Assembly: GCA_014905825.1 (NCBI GenBank)
Contig: JACGCN010000052.1
Coordinates: 1-64,000 of the forward strand
Origin: Lyophyllum atratum
Taxonomy: Eukaryota; Basidiomycota; Agaricomycetes; Agaricales; Lyophyllaceae
DNA: 64,000 nt
Direction of reading: 5' to 3'
The first letter of the stretch is position 1; each line of letters starts with the position of its first letter. The position numbers were made by a program, and so were the translations under genes. The notes beneath the pieces were generated by a model, which saw nothing but the letters and a program-made list of their open reading frames with translations, searched no databases and was not told the origin of the DNA. Shown here one piece after another: positions 1-11,918 of the stretch.

Positions 1-1119
1 TGGTTTATACCGTCGCACCTCCTCTCGCACCTGCTCTCGCACCTGGTTTATACTGTCGCACCTCCTCTCGCACCTGCTCTCGCACCTGGCTTCTCCGTCG
101 CACCTCCTCTCGCACCTGGTCTCGCACCTGGTTTATACTGTCGCACCTCCTCTCGCACCTGGTTTATCCGTCGCACCTGGTTTATATGTCGCACCTCCCG
201 TCGCACCTGGTCTCGCACCTGGGTTATCCGTCGCACCTGGCTTCGCACCTCCCCTTGTACGATTCGCACCTCCCGTCGCACCTGGTCTCGCACCTGGGTT
301 ATCCGTCGCACCTGGTTCCGCACCTGGTTTATACCATCGCACCTGGCTTCGCACCTCCCCTTGTACAATTCGCACCTCCCGTCGCACCTGGTCTCGCACC
401 TGGGTTATCCGTCGCACCTGGTCTGGCACCTGGTTTATACCATCGCACCTGGCTTCGCACCTCCCCTTGTACAATTCGCACCTGGTTTGACTTCGCACCT
501 CCCGTCGCACCTGGTCTCGCACCTGGGTTACCGTCGCCCTGGTTCCGCACCTCCCTTATACCATTCGCACTCCGTCGCACCTTCATCCGTCGCACCTCCC
601 TTCATCCGTCGCACCTCCTCTCGCACCTGGTCTCATCCGTCGCACCTGGTTTTGACTTCGCACCTCCCGTCGCACCTGGTCTCGCACCTGGGTTAACCGT
701 CGCACCTGGTTCCGCACCTCCCCTTGTACCATTCGCACCTCCCGTCGCACCTCCCTTCATCCGTCGCACCTCCTCTCGCACCTGGTCTCATCCGTCGCAC
801 CTGGTTTATAGTCGCACCTCCCGTCGCACCTGGTCTCGCACCTGGGTTATCCGTCGCACCTGGTTCCGCACCTCCCCTTGTACCATTCGCACCTCCCGTG
901 GCACCTCCCCTCATCCGTCGCACCTCCTCTCGCACCTGGTCTCATCCGTCGCACCTGGGTTATCCGTCGCACCTGGTTCCGCACCTGCCCTTGTACCATT
1001 CCCACCTCCTGTCGCACCTCCCCGCATCCGTCGCACCTGGCCTCGCACCTGTTTTTGCACCTGGGTTATCCGTCGCACCTGGTTTCGCACCTGGGTTTCC
1101 ACTTTTCACCTCAATTACG
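1..1119. repeat. Diverged CGCACCTGG-type minisatellite at left edge
   Basis: A continuous run of degenerate ~10-22 bp units built on TCGCACCT followed by GG, CC or CCTC, joined by spacers such as TTTATACCG, GGTTATCCG and CATCCG. The same motif fills the repeat part of the 1.33-kb satellite units to the right, but here the order of sub-units is different and there is no intervening unique segment, so this block is longer than the ~800 bp found in a standard unit. It runs off the left edge of the window. Long open frames exist on both strands only because the motif lacks stop codons; they have Pro/Arg-rich repeated composition and I do not accept them as genes. Confidence 0.9.
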
Positions 1120-4100
1120 GTGAAGGACGGTTCACACCAAGCATTACGGTAAATGACGGTCCACGTCACGTGACTTATTTACTTCCAGGAGCACGCAACT
1201 TTACCCTCCTTTTTCTCCACAACCGGACCGCCGATTTCTTAGCTTTTTTAAAGGTTCATTGGTACATATATAACCTCTCTTTTGGACCCCTAACATCCCC
1301 AAAATTTTGATATTTGTATATAAGAGTACTCTTATACAGGACGGTATAATATATAACCTCTCTTTTGGACCCCTAACATCCCCAAAATTTTGATATTTGT
1401 ATACAAGAGTACTCTTATACAGGACAGTATAATGAGCCGTGCAGGTGAAGAGTACTATATTCGAAGTTTGAGGGCAGCATCCACCATGTTCTTCGTCGAC
1501 AAATACTGTGGCGCGTATATATTCACGCATCCTGAGTACAGTGTTTACCCTGAACTCCCCTGCGTGGACGTGGTGACTCTCGTGCATTTCTTTCAAGTAG
1601 AAAGCACTTCGGGGCAGGCCTAACCCTAGTAGAGAACAATACGACAGGGTTATGGGGTCATTCACGGTAGATGACGCTGAATGACGCTTGATTACGCTAT
1701 ATTACAGTGCACGACGGTGAATATTACGCTGGATATTACGGTGAATGGCTACTTGCCTGGACTTGCTGACCTCGCACCTGGTTTCGCACCTGGTTTCTCC
1801 GTCGCACCTGCTCTCGCACCTGGTTTCGCACCTCGTTTATACCGTGGCACCTGGTCTTGCACCTGGTTTATACGTCGCACCTCCCCTCGCACCTGGTCTC
1901 CCACCTGGTGGTTTATACGTTGCACCTCCCCTCGCACCTGGTTTTGCACCTGATTTATCCGTCGCACGTCCTTTTGCACCTCCCCTCATCCGTCGTACCT
2001 GATCTCGCACCTGGTTTATACCGTCGCACCTGCCTTCACACCTCACCTTGTACCCTTCGCACCTGGTTTTGACTTCGCACCTCCCGTCGCACCTTCCCTC
2101 ATCCGTCGCACCTCCCCTCGCACCTGTTTTCGCACCTGGTTTATCCGTCGCACCTGGTCTCGCACCTGGTTTATACGTCGCACCTCCCGTCGCACCTGGT
2201 CTCGCACCTGGTTTATACCATCGCACCTGCCTTCGCACCTCACCCTGTACCCTTCGCACCTCCCGTCGCACCTCCCCTCATCCGTCGCACCTCCTCTCGC
2301 ACCTGTTTTCGCACCTGGTTTATACCGTCGCACCTGATTTCGCACCTGGTTTATCCGTCGCACCTCCTCTCACACCAGGTCTCGCACCTGGTTTATACTG
2401 TCGCACCTCTCTCGCACCTGGTCCCCGTCGCACCTGATCTCGCACCTGGTCTCGCACCTGGTTTATACTGTCGCACCTGATCTCGCACCTGCTCTGGGTC
2501 TCGCACCTCCCCTTATAGTATACCTAGTATACCTTAGGGTTATCTGGTCTCGCACCTCACGCCTCGCGGGTCATGTCACGTGACTTATATACTTCTAGGA
2601 GCACGCAACTTTACCCTCCTTTTTCTCCAAACCGGACCCGCCGATTTCTTAGGTTTTTTAAAGGTTCATTGGTACATATATAACCTCTCTTTTGGACCCC
2701 TAACATCCCCAAAATTTTGATATTGTATACAAGAGTACTCTTATACAGGACAGTATAATGAGCCGTGCAGGTGAAGAGTACTATATTCGAAGTTTGAGGG
2801 CAGCATCCACCATGTTCTTCGTCGACAAATACTGTGCGCGTAATATATATTCACGCATCCTGAGTACAGTGTTTACCCTGAACTCCCCTGCGTGGACGTG
2901 GTGACTCTCGTGCATTTCTTTCAAGTAGAAAGCACTTCGGGGCAGGCCTAACCCTAGTAGAGAACAAATACGACGGGTTATGGGGTCATTCACGGTAGAT
3001 GACGCTGAATGACGCTTGATTACGCTATATTACAGTGCACGACGGTGAATATTACGCTGGATATTACGGTGAATGGCTACTTGCCTGGACTTGCTGACCT
3101 CGCACCTGGTTTCGCACCTGGTTTCTCCGTCGCACCTGCTCTCGCACCTGGTTTCGCACCTCGTTTATACCGTGGCACCTGGTCTTGCACCTGGTTTATA
3201 CGTCGCACCTCCCCTCGCACCTGGTCTCCCACCTGGTTTATACGTTGCACCTCCCCTCGCACCTGGTTTTGCACCTGATTTATCCGTCGCACGTCCTTTT
3301 GCACCTCCCCTCATCCGTCGTACCTGATCTCGCACCTGGTTTATACCGTCGCACCTGCCTTCACACCTCACCTTGTACCCTTCGCACCTGGTTTTGACTT
3401 CGCACCTCCCGTCGCACCTTCCCTCATCCGTCGCACCTCCCTCGCACCTGTTTTCGCACCTGGTTTATCCGTCGCACCTGGTCTCGCACCTGGTTTATAC
3501 GTCGCACCTCCCGTCGCACCTGGTCTCGCACCTGGTTTATACCATCGCACCTGCCTTCGCACCTCACCCTGTACCCTTCGCACCTCCCGTCGCACCTCCC
3601 CTCATCCGTCGCACCTCCTCTCGCACCTGTTTTCGCACCTGGTTTATACCGTCGCACCTGATTTCGCACCTGGTTTATCCGTCGCACCTCCTCTCACACC
3701 AGGTCTCGCACCTGGTTTATACTGTCGCACCTCCTCTCGCACCTGGTCCCCGTCGCACCTGATCTCGCACCTGGTCTCGCACCTGGTTTATACTGTCGCA
3801 CCTGATCTCGCACCTGCTCTGGGTCTCGCACCTCCCCTTATAGTATACCTAGTATACCTTAGGGTTATCTGGTCTCGCACCTCACGCCTCGCGGGTCATG
3901 TCACGTGACTTATATACTTCTAGGAGCACGCAACTTTACCCTCCTTTTTCTCCACAACCGGACCGCCGATTTCTTAGGTTTTTTAAAGGTTCATTGGTAC
4001 ATATATAACCTCTCTTTTGGACCCCTAACATCCCCAAAATTTTGATATTTGTATACAAGAGTACTCTTATACAGGACAGTATAATGAGCCGTGCAGGTGA

Positions 4101-7100
4101 AGAGTACTATATTCGAAGTTTGAGGGCAGCATCCACCATGTTTTCGTCGACAAATACTGTGCGCGTAATATATATTCACGCATCCTGAGTACAGTGTTTA
4201 CCCTGAACTCCCCTGCGTGGACGTGGTGACTCTCGTGCATTTCTTTCAAGTAGAAAGCACTTCGGGGCAGGCCTAACCCTAGTAGAGAACAAATACGACA
4301 GGGTTATGGGGTCATTCACGGTAGATGACGCTGAATGACGCTTGATTACGCTATATTACAGTGCACGACGGTGAATATTACGCTGGATATTACGGTGAAT
4401 GGCTACTTGCCTGGACTTGCTGACCTCGCACCTGGTTTCGCACCTGGTTTCTCCGTCGCACCTGCTCTCGCACCTGGTTTCGCACCTCGTTTTACCGTGG
4501 CACCTGGTCTTGCACCTGGTTTATACGTCGCACCTCCCCTCGCACCTGGTCTCCCACCTGGTTTATACGTTGCACCTCCCCTCGCACCTGGTTTTGCACC
4601 TGATTTATCCGTCGCACGTCCTTTTGCACCTCCCCTCATCCGTCGTACCTGATCTCGCACCTGGTTTATACCGTCGCACCTGCCTTCACACCTCACCTTG
4701 TACCCTTCGCACCTGGTTTTGACTTCGCACCTCCCGTCGCACCTTCCCTCATCCGTCGCACCTCCCCTCGCACCTGTTTTCGCACCTGGTTTATCCGTCG
4801 CACCTGGTCTCGCACCTGGTTTATACGTCGCACCTCCCGTCGCACCTGGTCTCGCACCTGGTTTATACCATCGCACCTGCCTTCGCACCTCACCCTGTAC
4901 CCTTCGCACCTCCCGTCGCACCTCCCTCATCCGTCGCACCTCCTCTCGCACCTGTTTTCGCACCTGGTTTATACCGTCGCACCTGATTTCGCACCTGGTT
5001 TATCCGTCGCACCTCCTCTCACACCAGGTCTCGCACCTGGTTTATACTGTCGCACCTCCTCTCGCACCTGGTCCCCGTCGCACCTGATCTCGCACCTGGT
5101 CTCGCACCTGGTTTATACTGTCGCACCTGATCTCGCACCTGCTCTGGGTCTCGCACCTCCCCTTATAGTATACCTAGTATACCTTAGGGTTATCTGGTCT
5201 CGCACCTCACGCCTCGCGGGTCATGTCACGTGACTTATATACTTCTAGGAGCACGCAACTTTACCCTCCTTTTTCTCCACAACCGGACCGCCGATTTTCT
5301 TAGGTTTTTTTAAAGGTTCATTGGTACATATATAACCTCTCTTTTGGACCCCTAACATCCCCAAAATTTTGATATTTGTATACAAGAGTACTCTTATACA
5401 GGACAGTATAATGAGCCGTGCAGGTGAAGAGTACTATATTCGAAGTTTGAGGGCAGCATCCACCATGTTCTTCGTCGACAAATACTGTGCGCGTAATATA
5501 TATTCACGCATCCTGAGTACAGTGTTTACCCTGAACTCCCCTGCGTGGACGTGGTGACTCTCGTGCATTTCTTTCAAGTAGAAAGCACTTCGGGGCAGGC
5601 CTAACCCTAGTAGAGAACAAATACGACAGGGGTTATGGGGTCATTCACGGTAGATGACGCTGAATGACGCTTGATTACGCTATATTACAGTGCACGACGG
5701 TGAATATTACGCTGGATATTACGGTGAATGGCTACTTGCCTGGACTTGCTGACCTCGCACCTGGTTTCGCACCTGGTTTCTCCGTCGCACCTGCTCTCGC
5801 ACCTGGTTTCGCACCTCGTTTATACCGTGGCACCTGGTCTTGCACCTGGTTTATACGTCGCACCTCCCCTCGCACCTGGTCTCCCACCTGGTTTATACGT
5901 TGCACCTCCCCTCGCACCTGGTTTTGCACCTGATTTATCCGTCGCACGTCCTTTTGCACCTCCCCTCATCCGTCGTACCTGATCTCGCACCTGGTTTTAT
6001 ACCGTCGCACCTGCCTTCACACCTCACCTTGTACCCTTCGCACCTGGTTTTGACTTCGCACCTCCCGTCGCACCTTCCCTCATCCGTCGCACCTCCCCTC
6101 GCACCTGTTTTCGCACCTGGTTTATCCGTCGCACCTGGTCTCGCACCTGGTTTATACGTCGCACCTCCCGTCGCACCTGGTCTCGCACCTGGTTTATACC
6201 ATCGCACCTGCCTTCGCACCTCACCCTGTACCCTTCGCACCTCCCGTCGCACCTCCCCTCATCCGTCGCACCTCCTCTCGCACCTGTTTTCGCACCTGGT
6301 TTATACCGTCGCACCTGATTTCGCACCTGGTTTATCCGTCGCACCTCCTCTCACACCAGGTCTCGCACCTGGTTTATACTGTCGCACCTCCTCTCGCACC
6401 TGGTCCCCGTCGCACCTGATCTCGCACCTGGTCTCGCACCTGGTTTATACTGTCGCACCTGATCTCGCACCTGCTCTGGGTCTCGCACCTCCCCTTATAG
6501 TATACCTAGTATACCTTAGGGTTATCTGGTCTCGCACCTCACGCCTCGCGGGTCATGTCACGTGACTATATACTTCTAGGAGCACGCAACTTTACCCTCC
6601 TTTTTCTCCACAACCGGACCGCCGATTTCTTAGGTTTTTTAAAGGTTCATTGGTACATATATAACCTCTCTTTTGGACCCCTAACATCCCCAAAATTTTG
6701 ATATTTGTATACAAGAGTACTCTTATACAGGACAGTATAATGAGCCGTGCAGGTGAAGAGTACTATATTCGAAGTTTGAGGGCAGCATCCACCATGTTCT
6801 TCGTCGACAAATACTGTGCGCGTAATATATATTCACGCATCCTGAGTACAGTGTTTACCCTGAACTCCCCTGCGTGGACGTGGTGACTCTCGTGCATTTC
6901 TTTCAAGTAGAAAGCACTTCGGGGCAGGCCTAACCCTAGTAGAGAACAAATACGACAGGGTTATGGGGTCATTCACGGTAGATGACGCTGAATGACGCTT
7001 GATTACGCTATATTACAGTGCACGACGGTGAATATTACGCTGGATATTACGGTGAATGGCTACTTGCCTGGACTTGCTGACCTCGCACCTGGTTTCGCAC

Positions 7101-10100
7101 CTGGTTTCTCCGTCGCACCTGCTCTCGCACCTGGTTTCGCACCTCGTTTATACCGTGGCACCTGGTCTTGCACCTGGTTTATACGTCGCACCTCCCCTCG
7201 CACCTGGTCTCCCACCTGGTTTATACGTTGCACCTCCCCTCGCACCTGGTTTTGCACCTGATTTATCCGTCGCACGTCCTTTTGCACCTCCCCTCATCCG
7301 TCGTACCTGATCTCGCACCTGGTTTATACCGTCGCACCTGCCTTCACACCTCACCTTGTACCCTTCGCACCTGGTTTTGACTTCGCACCTCCCGTCGCAC
7401 CTTCCCTCATCCGTCGCACCTCCCCTCGCACCTGTTTTCGCACCTGGTTTATCCGTCGCACCTGGTCTCGCACCTGGTTTATACGTCGCACCTCCCGTCG
7501 CACCTGGTCTCGCACCTGGTTTATACCATCGCACCTGCCTTCGCACCTCACCCTGTACCCTTCGCACCTCCCGTCGCACCTCCCCTCATCCGTCGCACCT
7601 CCTCTCGCACCTGTTTTCGCACCTGGTTTATACCGTCGCACCTGATTTCGCACCTGGTTTATCCGTCGCACCTCCTCTCACACCAGGTCTCGCACCTGGT
7701 TTATACTGTCGCACCTCCTCTCGCACCTGGTCCCCGTCGCACCTGATCTCGCACCTGGTCTCGCACCTGGTTTATACTGTCGCACCTGATCTCGCACCTG
7801 CTCTGGGTCTCGCACCTCCCCTTATAGTATACCTAGTATACCTTAGGGTTATCTGGTCTCGCACCTCACGCCTCGCGGGTCATGTCACGTGACTTATATA
7901 CTTCTAGGAGCACGCAACTTTACCCTCCTTTTTCTCCACAACCGGACCGCCGATTTCTTAGGTTTTTTAAAGGTTCATTGGTACATATATAACCTCTCTT
8001 TTGGACCCCTAACATCCCCAAAATTTTGATATTTGTATACAAGAGTACTCTTATACAGGACAGTATAATGAGCCGTGCAGGTGAAGAGTACTATATTCGA
8101 AGTTTGAGGGCAGCATCCACCATGTTCTTCGTCGACAAATACTGTGCGCGTAATATATATTCACGCATCCTGAGTACAGTGTTTACCCTGAACTCCCCTG
8201 CGTGGACGTGGTGACTCTCGTGCATTTCTTTCAAGTAGAAAGCACTTCGGGGCAGGCCTAACCCTAGTAGAGAACAAATACGACAGGGTTATGGGGTCAT
8301 TCACGGTAGATGACGCTGAATGACGCTTGATTACGCTATATTACAGTGCACGACGGTGAATATTACGCTGGATATTACGGTGAATGGCTACTTGCCTGGA
8401 CTTGCTGACCTCGCACCTGGTTTCGCACCTGGTTTCTCCGTCGCACCTGCTCTCGCACCTGGTTTCGCACCTCGTTTATACCGTGGCACCTGGTCTTGCA
8501 CCTGGTTTATACGTCGCACCTCCCCTCGCACCTGGTCTCCCACCTGGTTTATACGTTGCACCTCCCCTCGCACCTGGTTTTGCACCTGATTTATCCGTCG
8601 CACGTCCTTTTGCACCTCCCCTCATCCGTCGTACCTGATCTCGCACCTGGTTTATACCGTCGCACCTGCCTTCACACCTCACCTTGTACCCTTCGCACCT
8701 GGTTTTGACTTCGCACCTCCCGTCGCACCTTCCCTCATCCGTCGCACCTCCCCTCGCACCTGTTTTCGCACCTGGTTTATCCGTCGCACCTGGTCTCGCA
8801 CCTGGTTTATACGTCGCACCTCCCGTCGCACCTGGTCTCGCACCTGGTTTATACCATCGCACCTGCCTTCGCACCTCACCCTGTACCCTTCGCACCTCCC
8901 GTCGCACCTCCCCTCATCCGTCGCACCTCCTCTCGCACCTGTTTTCGCACCTGGTTTATACCGTCGCACCTGATTTCGCACCTGGTTTATCCGTCGCACC
9001 TCCTCTCACACCAGGTCTCGCACCTGGTTTATACTGTCGCACCTCCTCTCGCACCTGGTCCCCGTCGCACCTGATCTCGCACCTGGTCTCGCACCTGGTT
9101 TATACTGTCGCACCTGATCTCGCACCTGCTCTGGGTCTCGCACCTCCCCTTATAGTATACCTAGTATACCTTAGGGTTATCTGGTCTCGCACCTCACGCC
9201 TCGCGGGTCATGTCACGTGACTTATATACTTCTAGGAGCACGCAACTTTACCCTCCTTTTTCTCCACAACCGGACCGCCGATTTCTTAGGTTTTTTAAAG
9301 GTTCATTGGTACATATATAACCTCTCTTTTGGACCCCTAACATCCCCAAAATTTTGATATTTGTATACAAGAGTACTCTTATACAGGACAGTATAATGAG
9401 CCGTGCAGGTGAAGAGTACTATATTCGAAGTTTGAGGGCAGCATCCACCATGTTCTTCGTCGACAAATACTGTGCGCGTAATATATATTCACGCATCCTG
9501 AGTACAGTGTTTACCCTGAACTCCCCTGCGTGGACGTGGTGACTCTCGTGCATTTCTTTCAAGTAGAAAGCACTTCGGGGCAGGCCTAACCCTAGTAGAG
9601 AACAAATACGACAGGGTTATGGGGTCATTCACGGTAGATGACGCTGAATGACGCTTGATTACGCTATATTACAGTGCACGACGGTGAATATTACGCTGGA
9701 TATTACGGTGAATGGCTACTTGCCTGGACTTGCTGACCTCGCACCTGGTTTCGCACCTGGTTTCTCCGTCGCACCTGCTCTCGCACCTGGTTTCGCACCT
9801 CGTTTATACCGTGGCACCTGGTCTTGCACCTGGTTTATACGTCGCACCTCCCCTCGCACCTGGTCTCCCACCTGGTTTATACGTTGCACCTCCCCTCGCA
9901 CCTGGTTTTGCACCTGATTTATCCGTCGCACGTCCTTTTGCACCTCCCCTCATCCGTCGTACCTGATCTCGCACCTGGTTTATACCGTCGCACCTGCCTT
10001 CACACCTCACCTTGTACCCTTCGCACCTGGTTTTGACTTCGCACCTCCCGTCGCACCTTCCCTCATCCGTCGCACCTCCCCTCGCACCTGTTTTCGCACC

Positions 10101-10725
10101 TGGTTTATCCGTCGCACCTGGTCTCGCACCTGGTTTATACGTCGCACCTCCCGTCGCACCTGGTCTCGCACCTGGTTTATACCATCGCACCTGCCTTCGC
10201 ACCTCACCCTGTACCCTTCGCACCTCCCGTCGCACCTCCCCTCATCCGTCGCACCTCCTCTCGCACCTGTTTTCGCACCTGGTTTATACCGTCGCACCTG
10301 ATTTCGCACCTGGTTTATCCGTCGCACCTCCTCTCACACCAGGTCTCGCACCTGGTTTATACTGTCGCACCTCCTCTCGCACCTGGTCCCCGTCGCACCT
10401 GATCTCGCACCTGGTCTCGCACCTGGTTTATACTGTCGCACCTGATCTCGCACCTGCTCTGGGTCTCGCACCTCCCCTTATAGTATACCTAGTATACCTT
10501 AGGGTTATCTGGTCTCGCACCTCACGCCTCGCGGGTCATGTCACGTGACTTATATACTTCTAGGAGCACGCAACTTTACCCTCCTTTTTCTCCACAACCG
10601 GACCGCCGATTTCTTAGGTTTTTTAAAGGTTCATTGGTACATATATAACCTCTCTTTTGGACCCCTAACATCCCCAAAATTTTGATATTTGTATACAAGA
10701 GTACTCTTATACAGGACAGTATAAT
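1120..10725. repeat. Satellite array, ~1.33 kb period, seven full periods plus a partial eighth
   Basis: The landmark TCACGTGA recurs at 1166, 2576, 3901, 5226, 6558, 7885, 9213 and 10541, giving periods of 1410, 1325, 1325, 1332, 1327, 1328 and 1328 bp. Each unit has ~530 bp of unique sequence (E-box palindrome CACGTG, the 12-bp palindrome AAGAGTACTCTT, the telomere-like strings CCTAACCCTAG and TTAGGGTTA, and ATTACG/GTGAATG-rich sequence) followed by ~800 bp of the CGCACCTGG minisatellite. Units 4-7 look almost identical, while units 1-3 carry small indels. The eighth unit stops at 10725, just after ACAGGACAGTATAAT, and unrelated sequence begins. No coding capacity is supported. Confidence 0.95.
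1268..1433. repeat. 83-bp tandem duplication inside the first satellite unit
   Basis: The segment beginning ATATAACCTCTCTTTTGG at 1268 is repeated at 1351 with a period of 83 bp and only a couple of differences (GTATAT versus GTATAC, GACGG versus GACAG). Later units have a single copy. This duplication accounts for the extra length of the first period (1410 against ~1328 bp). Confidence 0.9.
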
Positions 10726-11918
10726 CTCATCGTCTCCGGACGCAAGATTTGGCTTCCACCCACCACTCCCTACATAGCAACGGTCTCTTACGTTACATTC
10801 TCACTACACTACATTCCTTAGACAGCTCCTATAGTCGCTGGCTTGAGTCCTGTCCCTGTGACGGACAAAAGAGCGAGTAGAGTCCAACAATTATTTAGAA
10901 ATGAGCCAGATAAGTAACGCAAAACAACAGAGAACTCACTAACACTAACCCTAAAAGACGTTTCAGGTCATGGATTGGGCTGTCGTTGGTCGAGCGACGC
11001 TTGAAACGTTGCGGTTCTGGTGTCCAAGACGCGCGCTAAGTGTGTTGCCCGCAAGGTCTCACGGCTCGCGCTTCGTTGATCGTTCACGTGCCTTTAACGC
11101 CGTCCTAAAAAGGAGATTCTTTGTAATAACCCTCCCCTCCCAACATGAGGGGCGTGATAGCCACAGGACTAATATACAAATACTAACGAGTGGGGAATGG
11201 GGTACATCACGAAACGAGGCCATGGGGAGTGGGGAAGAAGTCGAGAAGTGGAACTCCGAACGTCAAGGAAGGAAAGAAGAGGCGCGATTAGATAAGATGT
11301 CGAAGTTGGGTCAGGATCATCTCGAACCGGGAATGACTCGGGGAGCGCGGTCGAGATGTGGATGCAGCGGCGTGACTACAAACGCATGCAATTGGCGAAA
11401 CCACATTCGACGCGTCTCAACCCTACCGTCCGGCTGTTGAAGTCACCTTCACCTCGTCCTAGTCCCACCTAACCAAGTAAAATATTGACGGTACGAGTCG
11501 AAAGTAGATGAAGCAAGAGGAAGCGTAAGTGTTGACTCTTTATAGGTAATGATCTCAACGGAACGAGTGAGGGCGGAGGTAAACCTCGTACGCGGTGGGT
11601 AGTGATCGTGGTATGTACCTGTAAAATAGAATCTGTGTCGGAATATCAGAATATCAGTACAAACATCAGGATGAATGGCTTGGGGGTGTAGCATCTATAA
11701 TAGTCTCGAAGGATTTGGGTCTGGTAAGCTAAGCGTGAGAACGACGTGAGTGTCCAAGTTCATGTGCAGGCGCCCTGCACTACCACACCGGCAATGCACC
11801 AAGCCTTTAGAATCGACGCGAGAATATTATTAGGCATAAGTAAAGTGAGCGTGTATAGATGAGTACACATAATTAATCGAAAGACGCGCTCTAAAGTCAT
11901 TTTACACTCAACAACTTC
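10726..11918. other. Intergenic, no gene recognised
   Basis: Unique sequence between the satellite edge and the 3' end of the next gene. It contains one telomere-like string (ACTAACCCTAAAAG near 10940). Open frames at 10970-11440 (+) and 11449-11694 (-) show no recognisable motif and no neighbouring splice structure. Confidence 0.6.

Noticed and set aside
1..10725. Many open frames on both strands with Pro/Arg-rich repeats (for example 6024-6344 minus, 7356-7892 plus)
   Set aside because: They are produced by the stop-poor minisatellite in every frame, recur identically in each unit, and lack introns, domains or a single preferred frame.
1..10725. A CRISPR-like array of regularly spaced repeats
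   Set aside because: The short repeats are degenerate, without unique spacers of constant size, and the organism is eukaryotic.
10970..11440. Possible 156-aa gene on the plus strand
   Set aside because: No motif, no splice support and no conserved neighbour.
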